Assembly: GCA_021848765.1 (NCBI GenBank)
Contig: JAJZTU010000003.1
Location: 1 to 43,622, forward strand
Reading direction: 5' to 3'
From: Bacillota bacterium
Lineage (GTDB): Bacteria; Bacillota; GCA-003054495; Carboxydocellales; JAJZTU01
Length of the DNA stretch: 43,622 nucleotides
The notes under the pieces are model-generated. The model did no database searches, was not told where the DNA came from, and was given only the letters and a program-made list of their open reading frames with translations. Of this stretch, positions 1 to 7,977 are shown one piece after another (within the stretch, counting starts at the first letter, position 1; the number at the start of each line of letters is the position of its first letter). The position numbers were made by a program, and so were the translations under genes.

Positions 1-625
1 GAATGCGCACAGCATCTGCCTGGTCCTGACCATACATGCCGGCCAAGACTTGACGGATAAAGCCGATAACCTGCTGGGCATCTTCCTTGGAAGCGGTCTT
101 CCCGGTCCCGATGGCCCAGACGGGTTCGTAGGCTACAACGAGTTGCTTGACCTGCCCGGGAGTGAGCCCGGCCAAGCTGTTTTCGGTCTGTGCCTTAACG
201 ACACTTTCAGTTTGCCCAGCTTCACGCTCTTCTAGTAATTCCCCGACACAAACAATGGGTAAGAGGCCATATTGATAGGCGGCCTTTACTTTGCGGTTAA
301 CTGTCCCGTTAGTTTCACCAAAAAACTGGCGGCGTTCGGAGTGGCCGAGGATTACATATTTACAGCCCACTTCCTTCAGCATGGTAGGCGAAACCTCGCC
401 GGTGAAGGCCCCTTTTTCCTCCCAGTACATGTCCTGGGCGCCAACGGCAATACTGCTGCCGCTCGCTGCTTCCACAGCCTTGGCTAAGGCGGTAAAAGGC
501 GGGCATACCACTACTTCGACCTCAGTAACCCCGGCTGCCGCTGCTTTAAGCTGGCTGACCAGTTCAGCGGTTTCAGCCACTGTTTTGTGCATCTTCCAGT
601 TCCCGGCAATAATCGGTTTACGCAT
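1..625 (-). CDS. tpiA: triose-phosphate isomerase (3' end beyond window)
   Basis: Cytoplasmic glycolytic enzyme interconverting dihydroxyacetone phosphate and glyceraldehyde 3-phosphate. The ORF track misses it because no stop lies in the window. Translation from 625 begins MRKPIIAGNWKMHK, the classic TIM start with the substrate-binding Asn-Trp-Lys, and later shows the active-site glutamate motif AYEPVWAIGTGKTA. About 208 codons are visible of the usual 250 or so, so roughly the last 40 residues are missing. A strong ribosome binding site (GGAGGTG) lies 5 bases before the ATG. It should be the fourth gene of the cggR-gap-pgk-tpiA operon but is now separated from pgk by about 3.7 kb of transposon, so its transcription may depend on read-through or on a promoter in the transposon end. 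Confidence 0.97.
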   Translation of the reverse strand, partial: MRKPIIAGNWKMHKTVAETAELVSQLKAAAAGVTEVEVVVCPPFTALAKAVEAASGSSIAVGAQDMYWEEKGAFTGEVSPTMLKEVGCKYVILGHSERRQFFGETNGTVNRKVKAAYQYGLLPIVCVGELLEEREAGQTESVVKAQTENSLAGLTPGQVKQLVVAYEPVWAIGTGKTASKEDAQQVIGFIRQVLAGMYGQDQADAVRI

Positions 626-655
626 GGAACACCTCCTATTTAAAACTCGTGGTCA

Positions 656-672
656 CGGGGCTGAAAGCCCCG
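656..672. repeat. short GC-rich hairpin near the tpiA-side transposon end
   Basis: CGGGGCTGAAAGCCCCG is a 6-bp perfect stem with a small loop. On the minus (operon) strand no U-tract follows, so it is not a clear intrinsic terminator. It sits between the transposon palindrome and the tpiA ribosome binding site. Confidence 0.5.
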
Positions 673-689
673 AAACTACGGTATTTTAT

Positions 690-712
690 CGTCGACTACA
701 TGTAGTCGACGT
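690..712. repeat. 22-bp perfect palindrome at the tnpC-side end of the transposon
   Basis: CGTCGACTACATGTAGTCGACG is a perfect palindrome made of two inverted copies of the motif (A)CGTCGACTAC found repeatedly at the other end of the element. It lies only 7 bases beyond the tnpC stop codon. It is a good candidate recombinase-binding site, by analogy with tyrosine-recombinase core or arm sites, but this is inference. Confidence 0.7.
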
Positions 713-718
713 ACTCTT

Positions 719-1087
719 TTATCCATATAGCAACCCTCGAAGTTGTTCCAGTTCTATGCGAAGCTTCCGGTTTTCTGCTTCCAGTTTTGCTATGCGTTTA
801 TCTTTTGTTTCAATAATCACGTCCTTTGAACGTGATGTTTTGTCATATTTAGCACGTTTGTTCATTTCATTATTCACATCACATGCCCGTTGTTCTTCAA
901 TTCTTGTGCGGATTTCCTTATCCTCATACAAGAAGCTTTTTGAAATCCCACTATGCCTATAGACACTGTTAAAATTCACTTTCTTCCCAGATACAATCAA
1001 CTGGTTGATTGCCTCCAGTGCCTTTGCTTTTGCTTCTTCCGTTCTTTTTCTATCGCTTTCTACCAATCCTTTCATTTTGTCAGCCAT
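719..1087 (-). CDS. tnpC: Tn554-type transposition protein TnpC
   Basis: Small accessory protein of Tn554-family transposition, about 122 residues here against about 125 in Tn554. The sequence is highly charged. Its C-terminal third (KDKRIAKLEAENRKLRIELEQL) is a heptad-patterned coiled coil, and the middle segment (VNFNSVYRHSGISKSFLY) looks like a helix-turn-helix. I chose the ATG at 1087 because GGAGG sits at normal distance before it. The longer track start at 1111 would lie inside tnpB and has no ribosome binding site. It overlaps the tnpB stop by a few bases, so the three genes are translationally coupled. In Tn554, TnpC is known to influence frequency and orientation of insertion. Confidence 0.88.
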   Translation of the reverse strand: MADKMKGLVESDRKRTEEAKAKALEAINQLIVSGKKVNFNSVYRHSGISKSFLYEDKEIRTRIEEQRACDVNNEMNKRAKYDKTSRSKDVIIETKDKRIAKLEAENRKLRIELEQLRGLLYG

Positions 1088-3026
1088 CGCATTCCTCCCG
1101 GTGGCTTCCATTCTTATGGATCAGCCCTTCCTTCTGGATTCGTGCCAGCATCTTTTCAAGGATTTCAAGATAATTTCGGTTCTTTTCTTCCCATTCGCCC
1201 CTCCCAAGCATTTTGCTGATTTTCAGCTGTTCTCTAACCCTTTCAATCTCTTTCTCATACTCCGGGATATTGTCCCTGCTGGTACAGAAGTTAGCACAGT
1301 CAAGGCACTGGCTTATCTGCTGGCGGCAGGGCAGCTTTGAGGGTTTAAAGCACACCCCGAAAGGCACTCTTACAGCATCCAGATTCTTGCGGATAAATTC
1401 ATACCGGATTTCCTCCCGCTTTTCCTTGTGTGCATTGGGCGGCGTGCTTTCAAGGTGCAGGAGGTTCAGTTTTTCCGTCTCTTTCCATTTCCTGTACAGC
1501 ATGTTTTCAGTGACCTTCGCATAGTGCAACGTCATCTGAAGGCTGCAATGTCCCAGAATCTGCTGAATGATTCCAATCGGCATTCCCTGCTCCGTATATT
1601 CCAATGCCCTCGTATGTCTTAGGGCATGAGCCTTGAAACGGTACCTTTTTCCGTCTCCATCAAGGATACCCTTCCTGTCTATTAACTCCTGCATAGCAGC
1701 TGAAAAAGCCGGTTTGCTTAATGGAAGCCCTTTACAGCGTCCCTCATACGTATTGAACAGGTATTTATCCGGATTATTGTCATCCGTGCTGCGCTCTGCC
1801 GCGTCATCCACAAGCTTTTTTACCATATCCGCAACTTCTTTACGGATTGGAATCTTTAAAAGCGGTATCCCTGTCTTCGTGATCTCTCCGCACAGATAGG
1901 GAATGTACTCCTTTTCATGGCTATTCCACAGATGCTCCAGACAGCTGTCATATCTGAGGTTCAGCACATCTGTCCCACGCCACCCAGTCTCCCGGAGCAG
2001 GACATATACCGGCATCATTTCCACAGGTTTAATCTCGCCAATGCAGGCATCCAGCTGCCCTCTGACCGGTTCCGGCACATATTTTACCTTTCTCATGGTG
2101 TCTGCCGGCCGCTCACGCTTTGGTATGTCATCTTCATAAATCAGGCGGTTTACATCCTTCTGCGGTGCCTGCGGGTACTCTGCAAGCTGGACATAGTCAA
2201 TATACTGCCGGATAAACGAAACTGCCTTGCTGCGGAAGGTGGCATTCCTGCCTTCATAGTCGCCGGCAACCCATCCCAGATATTTTTCAATATCCGGCCT
2301 CGCAAGTTTCTCAAGGAAGCCGTCCGTATATCCATGATCATAAAAAGCCTCAAAAAAGTACCGAATATATACCATCATCTCCGTGCAGTATGACCAGCTC
2401 CGTTTGATGACAAGACGGCTCATAAAGCGTTTCACCATTTCACGGTAATAGGGAGGAACCTTTACAAAGCTTATGCTGGCTTTTTGACGTTTGGCTGCCG
2501 CAGAAATCTTTACACCCGGAATACGGACACCATGCCATACATCCTTTTCCGTCTCGCCTCGGTCATCATAATAATCCCTGATGAATCTTATCACGTCCCG
2601 CTTCAGTATCTGATAAAGCCTTTCCTTTTCCGATACCTTACCAGCACGCACCGCTTTTTCCTCTCCCGTATTGAGGACCGCAAAGCTGTCTGCCGGATGT
2701 CTGCCTCCCGGCAGGATCCCCATCTGCCGGACAGCCTCCCTATAGTGTTCATAGAGGTTCGACACGGACAGAAGCCCATTCTTCATGGAATAGAGCAGGA
2801 AATATTTCATTTCGTTTTTTAGCTGTTCCGACTGGTATCCGCTGAAATCTGCCAGTTTTCCGGCCTTCCTTTTATCTGTATTGATACCAGCCTGCCGGAA
2901 GCTGTCCGCCTCCAGATACCATTGGTCATTGTCAATCCAGTACCTCCCTTCCGATGACAGGTATTCCATCATCCGGCTGTATTTATCATCAAATGCCACG
3001 TATTGGGTGAGGGCTGCTGTTCCCAT
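1080..3026 (-). CDS. tnpB: Tn554-type tyrosine recombinase TnpB
   Basis: Large site-specific recombinase (648 residues; Tn554 TnpB is about 630). The catalytic domain lies at roughly residues 340-510. It shows the first arginine in RETGWRGTDVLNL, the HALRHTRALEY box, a following GHCSLQMTLHYAKV with the conserved histidine, and the tyrosine nucleophile in LHY. A cysteine-rich tail follows (CRQQISQCLDCANFC), which may bind a metal and is a usual feature of this subgroup. The N-terminal half is the less conserved DNA-binding part. The start codon overlaps the tnpA stop (TAATG), so it is coupled to tnpA. It is intact, with no frameshift or internal stop. Confidence 0.93.
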   Translation of the reverse strand: MGTAALTQYVAFDDKYSRMMEYLSSEGRYWIDNDQWYLEADSFRQAGINTDKRKAGKLADFSGYQSEQLKNEMKYFLLYSMKNGLLSVSNLYEHYREAVRQMGILPGGRHPADSFAVLNTGEEKAVRAGKVSEKERLYQILKRDVIRFIRDYYDDRGETEKDVWHGVRIPGVKISAAAKRQKASISFVKVPPYYREMVKRFMSRLVIKRSWSYCTEMMVYIRYFFEAFYDHGYTDGFLEKLARPDIEKYLGWVAGDYEGRNATFRSKAVSFIRQYIDYVQLAEYPQAPQKDVNRLIYEDDIPKRERPADTMRKVKYVPEPVRGQLDACIGEIKPVEMMPVYVLLRETGWRGTDVLNLRYDSCLEHLWNSHEKEYIPYLCGEITKTGIPLLKIPIRKEVADMVKKLVDDAAERSTDDNNPDKYLFNTYEGRCKGLPLSKPAFSAAMQELIDRKGILDGDGKRYRFKAHALRHTRALEYTEQGMPIGIIQQILGHCSLQMTLHYAKVTENMLYRKWKETEKLNLLHLESTPPNAHKEKREEIRYEFIRKNLDAVRVPFGVCFKPSKLPCRQQISQCLDCANFCTSRDNIPEYEKEIERVREQLKISKMLGRGEWEEKNRNYLEILEKMLARIQKEGLIHKNGSHREECDG

Positions 3027-4150
3027 TACTGACCAGCCTCCCTTCCCATGGAAGGCATTTTCAGGCTTTCTGATGCTTTCCTGAATGCCTCCGCCACTTC
3101 CTCTTTTGATGGATGGACATAGGTATTCAGCGTCGTATAAATGTTTTTATGGCCTGCACGCTGCCTCAGCATCTCCGGCTCCCATCCCGCAGAATAAAGC
3201 AGGCTGAGCGATGTATGGCGGAACATATGCGGCGTCACTCTGATGCCGGTCTTTTTGCGTAGGGTTCGAAAGAGATTATCCACGTCTCTGTAATCCATTG
3301 CGTTTCCTTCCATGCCTCCCTTAAGTTTCAGGAATACATGATTGGTATGGATTTCAGCGGTATGGTGCTCACAGATATACCCTGTAAACAGATCCATCAA
3401 TTCCTGCGTACAATCCAGTCTGCGGGGGCTGGATACTGTCTTGATCTCCGCCAGGTTCTCCATTTCTCCCCTGTCATGCAGAGTGATGGTCAGTCCTGCC
3501 ATATCGAAATCTTCAAGCCAGAGGGAAAGGGCTTCCCCAATCCGCATTCCAGTCTCGAACAGGAGATAAAGCAGGAGGTAATCCCTTAAGTTCGTGCAGG
3601 AATCAAGAAGCCTCGCGGCATCTTCTCTGCTTATGGTGCGGAGCTGCATCCTTGGTACCGGCAGCTTCAGAATATGGCTCTTTATCATTCTGTTCTCTGC
3701 AATCCCATGCAGGAAGCTCCTGTAATTCCTTCCCGGATCCCTGACAAACCTCACCAACTTTTCTGACAGATGGTTTTCCATGCCTTCATGCCGGAGAAGA
3801 TAGTCGTAAAACATGACCACCGTGTCTACCATGGCATTGATTGTCTGGGACTGATGCTCCGGCTCAAATCGAAGCGGTACTACCTTTTTCAGGATGTCGG
3901 GGTTCTTCAGCCACGCCAGAAATCCCGCAATGTCATCAATGTTTACCCGCTCATAATCCTTTCCGGCTTCTCCAAGGTAGGTGAAGAAGTGTTTCAGATG
4001 GATGCAGTGCATTCTGAGCGTGTTTCTGGCATATCCTGCATTGTCCTTGAACTTCAGGTACTTCAGCACTGGCCGCACCGGTGCTCCTGTGTCATCAGCC
4101 AGATAGTACCTGACCTTCCCATCTACTGTCTTTAGTTCAACTACTTTCAT
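3026..4150 (-). CDS. tnpA: Tn554-type tyrosine recombinase TnpA
   Basis: Tyrosine recombinase of 374 residues (Tn554 TnpA is about 361). An N-terminal SAM-like core-binding domain (about residues 20-140) is followed by a catalytic domain with the arginine in FETGMRIGEALSLW, the HMFRHTSLSLLYSAG box and the tyrosine in TLNTYVHPS. All catalytic residues of the family are visible. AAAGGAGC precedes the ATG at 4150. It is the first gene of the transposon operon, and its promoter must lie in the repeat-rich end at 4151-4311. Family knowledge says TnpA and TnpB act together to insert the element through a circular intermediate. Both look intact here. Confidence 0.93.
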   Translation of the reverse strand: MKVVELKTVDGKVRYYLADDTGAPVRPVLKYLKFKDNAGYARNTLRMHCIHLKHFFTYLGEAGKDYERVNIDDIAGFLAWLKNPDILKKVVPLRFEPEHQSQTINAMVDTVVMFYDYLLRHEGMENHLSEKLVRFVRDPGRNYRSFLHGIAENRMIKSHILKLPVPRMQLRTISREDAARLLDSCTNLRDYLLLYLLFETGMRIGEALSLWLEDFDMAGLTITLHDRGEMENLAEIKTVSSPRRLDCTQELMDLFTGYICEHHTAEIHTNHVFLKLKGGMEGNAMDYRDVDNLFRTLRKKTGIRVTPHMFRHTSLSLLYSAGWEPEMLRQRAGHKNIYTTLNTYVHPSKEEVAEAFRKASESLKMPSMGREAGQ

Positions 4151-4201
4151 TGTTCATGCTCCTTTCTTTAGATGCATGAACAACAATAACATTTCTTATT
4201 A

Positions 4202-4292
4202 ACGTTGACTACGTTAACTACTACGACTACACATCACGAGTTTCGAGTGTAGTCCACGTTAAATATACCTACGTCGACTACGTTAACTACTA
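4202..4292. repeat. iterated ACGTNGACTAC motifs at the tnpA-side end of the transposon
   Basis: Two 22-bp direct copies, ACGTTGACTACGTTAACTAC at 4202-4223 and ACGTCGACTACGTTAACTAC at 4271-4292, differ at one base and start 69 bp apart. Between them is an inverted copy of the 11-bp core, GTAGTCCACGT at 4249-4259. The same core forms both halves of the palindrome at 690-712. AACTCGTGAT is also repeated here: as its complement at 4300-4311 and again near 4233-4242. These are probable binding sites for TnpA/TnpB, and the stretch also must contain the tnpA promoter. Confidence 0.75.
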
Positions 4293-4331
4293 TGATTTAT
4301 GATCACGAGTTATCTAGAATCTCTAACGCAT

Positions 4332-5516
4332 CTACTTGTCGGCCAGAGCCTCCACGCCTGGCAGGGCCTTGCCTTCCAGGAATTCCAGGGAGGCTCCGCC
4401 GCCTGTGGAGATGTGGGTCATTTTGCCGGCTACACCCACTTTTTCAACTGCAGCTACGGAGTCGCCGCCACCTACGATAGTGATAGCGCCGGACTCAGCC
4501 AGGGCTTTGGCGACTGCTTCCGTACCCTTAGCAAAAGCCTCCAGCTCAAAAACGCCCATGGGGCCGTTCCAGACTATGGTTTTAGCTGCCTTGACCGTCC
4601 CGGCATACTGTTCAGAAGTCTTAGGGCCGATATCCAGGGCCATCCATTCTGCAGGAATAGCGTTAACATCCACTACTTTGTGCGCTGCATCGGCGCTAAA
4701 GGCTTCAGCGGCAATAACATCTACAGGCAACAGGAGCCGGACTCCCCGCTCCTTGGCCTGGTTGATCAGGCTGCCGGCCAGTTCCACTTTTTCTGCTTCA
4801 ATCAGGGATTTGCCCACCTCATAACCTTGGGCCTTCAGGAAGGTATTGGCCATACCTCCTCCAATAATCAGCGAGTTTACCTTGCCCAGCAGGTTTTCGA
4901 TGACTCCGATTTTGTCGGATACTTTTGCTCCCCCGATAATGGCCACAAAGGGGCGCTCGGGGTCTTTAAGCGCTTTACCCATGATTTCGATTTCCTTCTG
5001 CATCAGGAAACCGGCCACAGCGGGGAGGAATTTGGCTACACCGGCAGTGGAAGCATGGGCCCGGTGGGCGGCGCCGAAGGCATCGTTTACATAGAGGTCT
5101 GCCAGGGAAGCCAAATCCTTGGCCAGCCCTTCGTCATTCTTCTCCTCTCCGGGGTAGAAGCGGACATTTTCCAGCAGGAGGACATCGCCAGGCTGCAGCT
5201 TGCCAACAGCATCCTGAACCTCCGGACCGATGCAGTCACCGGTCTTGGCCACAGGCTGGCCCAAAAGCTCGGAAAGCCGCCCAACCACGGGGTCCAGGCG
5301 GTACTTATCATTGACTTGGCCCTTAGGACGGCCGAAGTGGGAAACCAGAATAACTTTTGCTCCTTTGCCGGTAAGATATTTGATAGTTGGTAGAGCTGCT
5401 CTAATTCTGGTATCATCGGTGACCTTGCGATTTTCATCCACGGGGACGTTAAAGTCCACCCGGACCAGGACCCGTTTGCCCTGGACATCCACATCCTGGA
5501 TGGATTTTTTGTTCAC
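4332..5516 (-). CDS. pgk: phosphoglycerate kinase
   Basis: Cytoplasmic glycolytic enzyme transferring phosphate from 1,3-bisphosphoglycerate to ADP. Its 394 residues are the full family length. Seen are the N-terminal substrate loop [20 protein letters not shown], the HFGRPKG motif, the nucleotide-binding [17 protein letters not shown] and the C-terminal [13 protein letters not shown]. Translation starts at GTG with GGAGGTG upstream. It follows gap by about 110 bp with a strong hairpin between, and its stop codon is now followed by the Tn554-like element instead of tpiA. The long plus-strand ORFs across it are shadows. Confidence 0.98.
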   Translation of the reverse strand: MNKKSIQDVDVQGKRVLVRVDFNVPVDENRKVTDDTRIRAALPTIKYLTGKGAKVILVSHFGRPKGQVNDKYRLDPVVGRLSELLGQPVAKTGDCIGPEVQDAVGKLQPGDVLLLENVRFYPGEEKNDEGLAKDLASLADLYVNDAFGAAHRAHASTAGVAKFLPAVAGFLMQKEIEIMGKALKDPERPFVAIIGGAKVSDKIGVIENLLGKVNSLIIGGGMANTFLKAQGYEVGKSLIEAEKVELAGSLINQAKERGVRLLLPVDVIAAEAFSADAAHKVVDVNAIPAEWMALDIGPKTSEQYAGTVKAAKTIVWNGPMGVFELEAFAKGTEAVAKALAESGAITIVGGGDSVAAVEKVGVAGKMTHISTGGGASLEFLEGKALPGVEALADK

Positions 5517-5542
5517 CTTAATAGCACCTCCATTAGTGAAGC

Positions 5543-5565
5543 GCTCCCACCTGCAGGGTGGGAGC
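5543..5565 (-). promoter_or_regulatory. intercistronic hairpin between gap and pgk
   Basis: GCTCCCACC and GGTGGGAGC form a 9-bp perfect stem in the gap-pgk spacer. No U-tract follows in the direction of transcription, so it is unlikely to be a full terminator. It may protect or mark an mRNA end and so separate gap levels from pgk levels, as is known for processed cggR-gapA transcripts in Bacillus. That role is inference. Confidence 0.55.
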
Positions 5566-5630
5566 TTGCTGTTTCACCAAAATGCTTACAGAGCCTTGTG
5601 ATAAATCCTTACGGACCCTTGTTCTAAAAT

Positions 5631-6659
<1,029 letters not shown>

Positions 6660-6716
6660 TTAATAATTTATGTAGTGAAATGGGACAACCTGGCGGTAAC
6701 CCATTACCTGCTAAAT

Positions 6717-7739
6717 TTAGGTCAGGGCTTGGATAGCCCTGGCTGCACCTTCATCAGTTATCAGGACCTGCTGCGGCTGGTTGGAGACTACCGACTTGAT
6801 AGCCTCTGCTTTCCTGCTGCCACCGGCAACCGCCATCACCGTGCTGACCAGTTTCAAATCATGGACCGGTAAACCCAGGCTGCCCGCAGCCTCCACCTCT
6901 TGACCCCTGCTGTCAAAATAGGAACCCATCGCTTCACTCACAGCGCCCTTGCCCAGCAATTCCGCTGCCTGCTCCGGGCTTGCCCCCCTGCGTTTGGCCA
7001 TTTCTCCGGCACAGCCGATGCCGTGGATCACAATATTGGCTTGATGAATTTGTCTTAAAACATCCTGGATTCCCGGGTCAGTGCTTAATACCTCCAAAGC
7101 CTCCCTGCTGAGGTTATCCGGCACATGGAGCATACGGTAGGTACCACCCAGCTTTTGGGCCAGTTTGGCGGCGATGACATTGGCCTGAATTTCTACTTCT
7201 CCCCCTAAGCCGCCGCGGGCCGGAACTACCAAAAGCTCCTCCTGGCCGGGGTTTTGCGGCATGGCCTCGGCGATCTCCAGGGTGGAAGTTCCCCCGGTAA
7301 TGGCAATTACCATCCTGGGCTTAAGAATTTGTCTGAGATAGCGGGCTGCTGCCTGGCCCATTTCCTTTTTGACTGTTTCATCTTCGCCGGAATCCCCGGG
7401 GACAATGATTACCCGGCTGATATTCAGCTTGTGGGCCAGTTCCTTTTCCAGGGCACTTAGGCCTTTGGCCAAGTGCATAAACTCTTCCAGGCCCCAGAGG
7501 ATGCTTTCGCCTTCCGGGGTAACCCACATGCCTGCCGGGTCGGTGGTGAGAATGCCCTGCTCCTTGAGTAACTCAATATCGCTGCGGGTTAACCGTTCCC
7601 CCAGCCCGAGCTTGAAAGCCAGGACCCTGCGGCCAATGGGCTGGGAAAAATAAATATTTCGCAGAATATTATACCTTCTCTCCATCACTTGTATAAGCTC
7701 CGGTACAATTTTTTCTTGAAGTGTTACCATGTTCTGCAT
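6717..7739 (-). CDS. cggR: central glycolytic genes regulator (SorC/DeoR family)
   Basis: Repressor of the glycolytic operon that releases DNA when fructose-1,6-bisphosphate binds. The N-terminal winged helix-turn-helix (about residues 15-85, LGERLTRSDIELLKEQGIL) is followed by a SorC-type sugar-binding domain (ITGGTSTLEIAEAMP, then VVPARGGLGGEVEIQANVIA, and HGIGCAGEMAKRR). The track start at 7832 lies across the operator. I prefer the ATG at 7739, preceded by GGGAG and giving MQNMVTLQEKIVPELIQVMERRY, which is a typical CggR start and about 340 residues. It is first in the operon, immediately upstream of gap, and autoregulated through the operator described below. Confidence 0.93.
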   Translation of the reverse strand: MQNMVTLQEKIVPELIQVMERRYNILRNIYFSQPIGRRVLAFKLGLGERLTRSDIELLKEQGILTTDPAGMWVTPEGESILWGLEEFMHLAKGLSALEKELAHKLNISRVIIVPGDSGEDETVKKEMGQAAARYLRQILKPRMVIAITGGTSTLEIAEAMPQNPGQEELLVVPARGGLGGEVEIQANVIAAKLAQKLGGTYRMLHVPDNLSREALEVLSTDPGIQDVLRQIHQANIVIHGIGCAGEMAKRRGASPEQAAELLGKGAVSEAMGSYFDSRGQEVEAAGSLGLPVHDLKLVSTVMAVAGGSRKAEAIKSVVSNQPQQVLITDEGAARAIQALT

Positions 7740-7765
7740 TGCACAGCTCCCTTTCCAGGGGGGTG

Positions 7766-7802
7766 GTCTAATTATGTCCCATGGGTAAAATAAATGTCCC
7801 GC
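7766..7802 (-). promoter_or_regulatory. CggR operator, two direct half-sites 20 bp apart
   Basis: On the minus strand CGGGACATTTATTTTACCC is followed by TGGGACATAATTAGACC. The two GGGACAT half-sites start exactly 20 bp apart, the same spacing as in the known Bacillus subtilis CggR operator (CGGGAC repeats). It lies between the likely promoter and the cggR start, as expected for repression by a roadblock. Recognition is by sequence pattern only. Confidence 0.8.
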
Positions 7803-7803
7803 T

Positions 7804-7832
7804 ATAATCAGAAGCAGGGGTAATTTTTCCAA
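7804..7832 (-). promoter_or_regulatory. candidate sigma-A promoter for the glycolytic operon
   Basis: TTGGAA and GATTAT on the minus strand are separated by 17 bp and each match 4 of 6 consensus bases. The start point would fall at the upstream edge of the CggR operator. The match is modest. Confidence 0.4.
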
Positions 7833-7914
7833 TTATCACCCCTATATATTCGTTACCCCCAGCCAAATTCCTGCTTTAGTTTATGCAAAAACTTATTTTT
7901 TACCCTGCTTGAGG

Positions 7915-7946
7915 TAAAAAACTTCCCGGGTTCAACCCCGGGAAGT
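7915..7946 (-). terminator. rpoN intrinsic terminator
   Basis: On the minus strand ACTTCCCGGG and CCCGGGAAGT form a 10-bp stem followed by six T residues, about 30 bases after the rpoN stop. It separates rpoN from the glycolytic operon. Confidence 0.9.
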
Positions 7947-7977
7947 ATAACTTAATTTCTTTGCCCCTGCTTGGGGC

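Larger units (their letters stand above)
644..4311 (-). mobile_element. Tn554-family transposon without cargo, inserted between pgk and tpiA
   Basis: Three overlapping minus-strand genes in the order tnpA-tnpB-tnpC match the transposition module of Tn554: two tyrosine recombinases of different size and a small coiled-coil protein. No other gene lies between tnpC and tpiA, where Tn554 carries its resistance genes. The boundaries given are the outermost imperfect inverted repeat, AACTCGTGGTCA at 644-655 and TGATCACGAGTT at 4300-4311 (11 of 12 matching). This is my inference: Tn554 elements are not known for long terminal inverted repeats, and the true ends could lie inside these points. Removing this stretch would leave about 40 bp between the pgk stop and tpiA, a normal operon spacing. 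Confidence 0.85.

Noticed and set aside
656-672. GC hairpin as a terminator blocking tpiA
   Set aside because: No U-tract follows in the operon direction, so termination is not supported.
4299-5393. 364-residue plus-strand ORF across pgk
   Set aside because: It is antisense to a clearly conserved pgk, has no recognisable domain and no ribosome binding site. The high GC third-position pattern leaves long antisense frames open.
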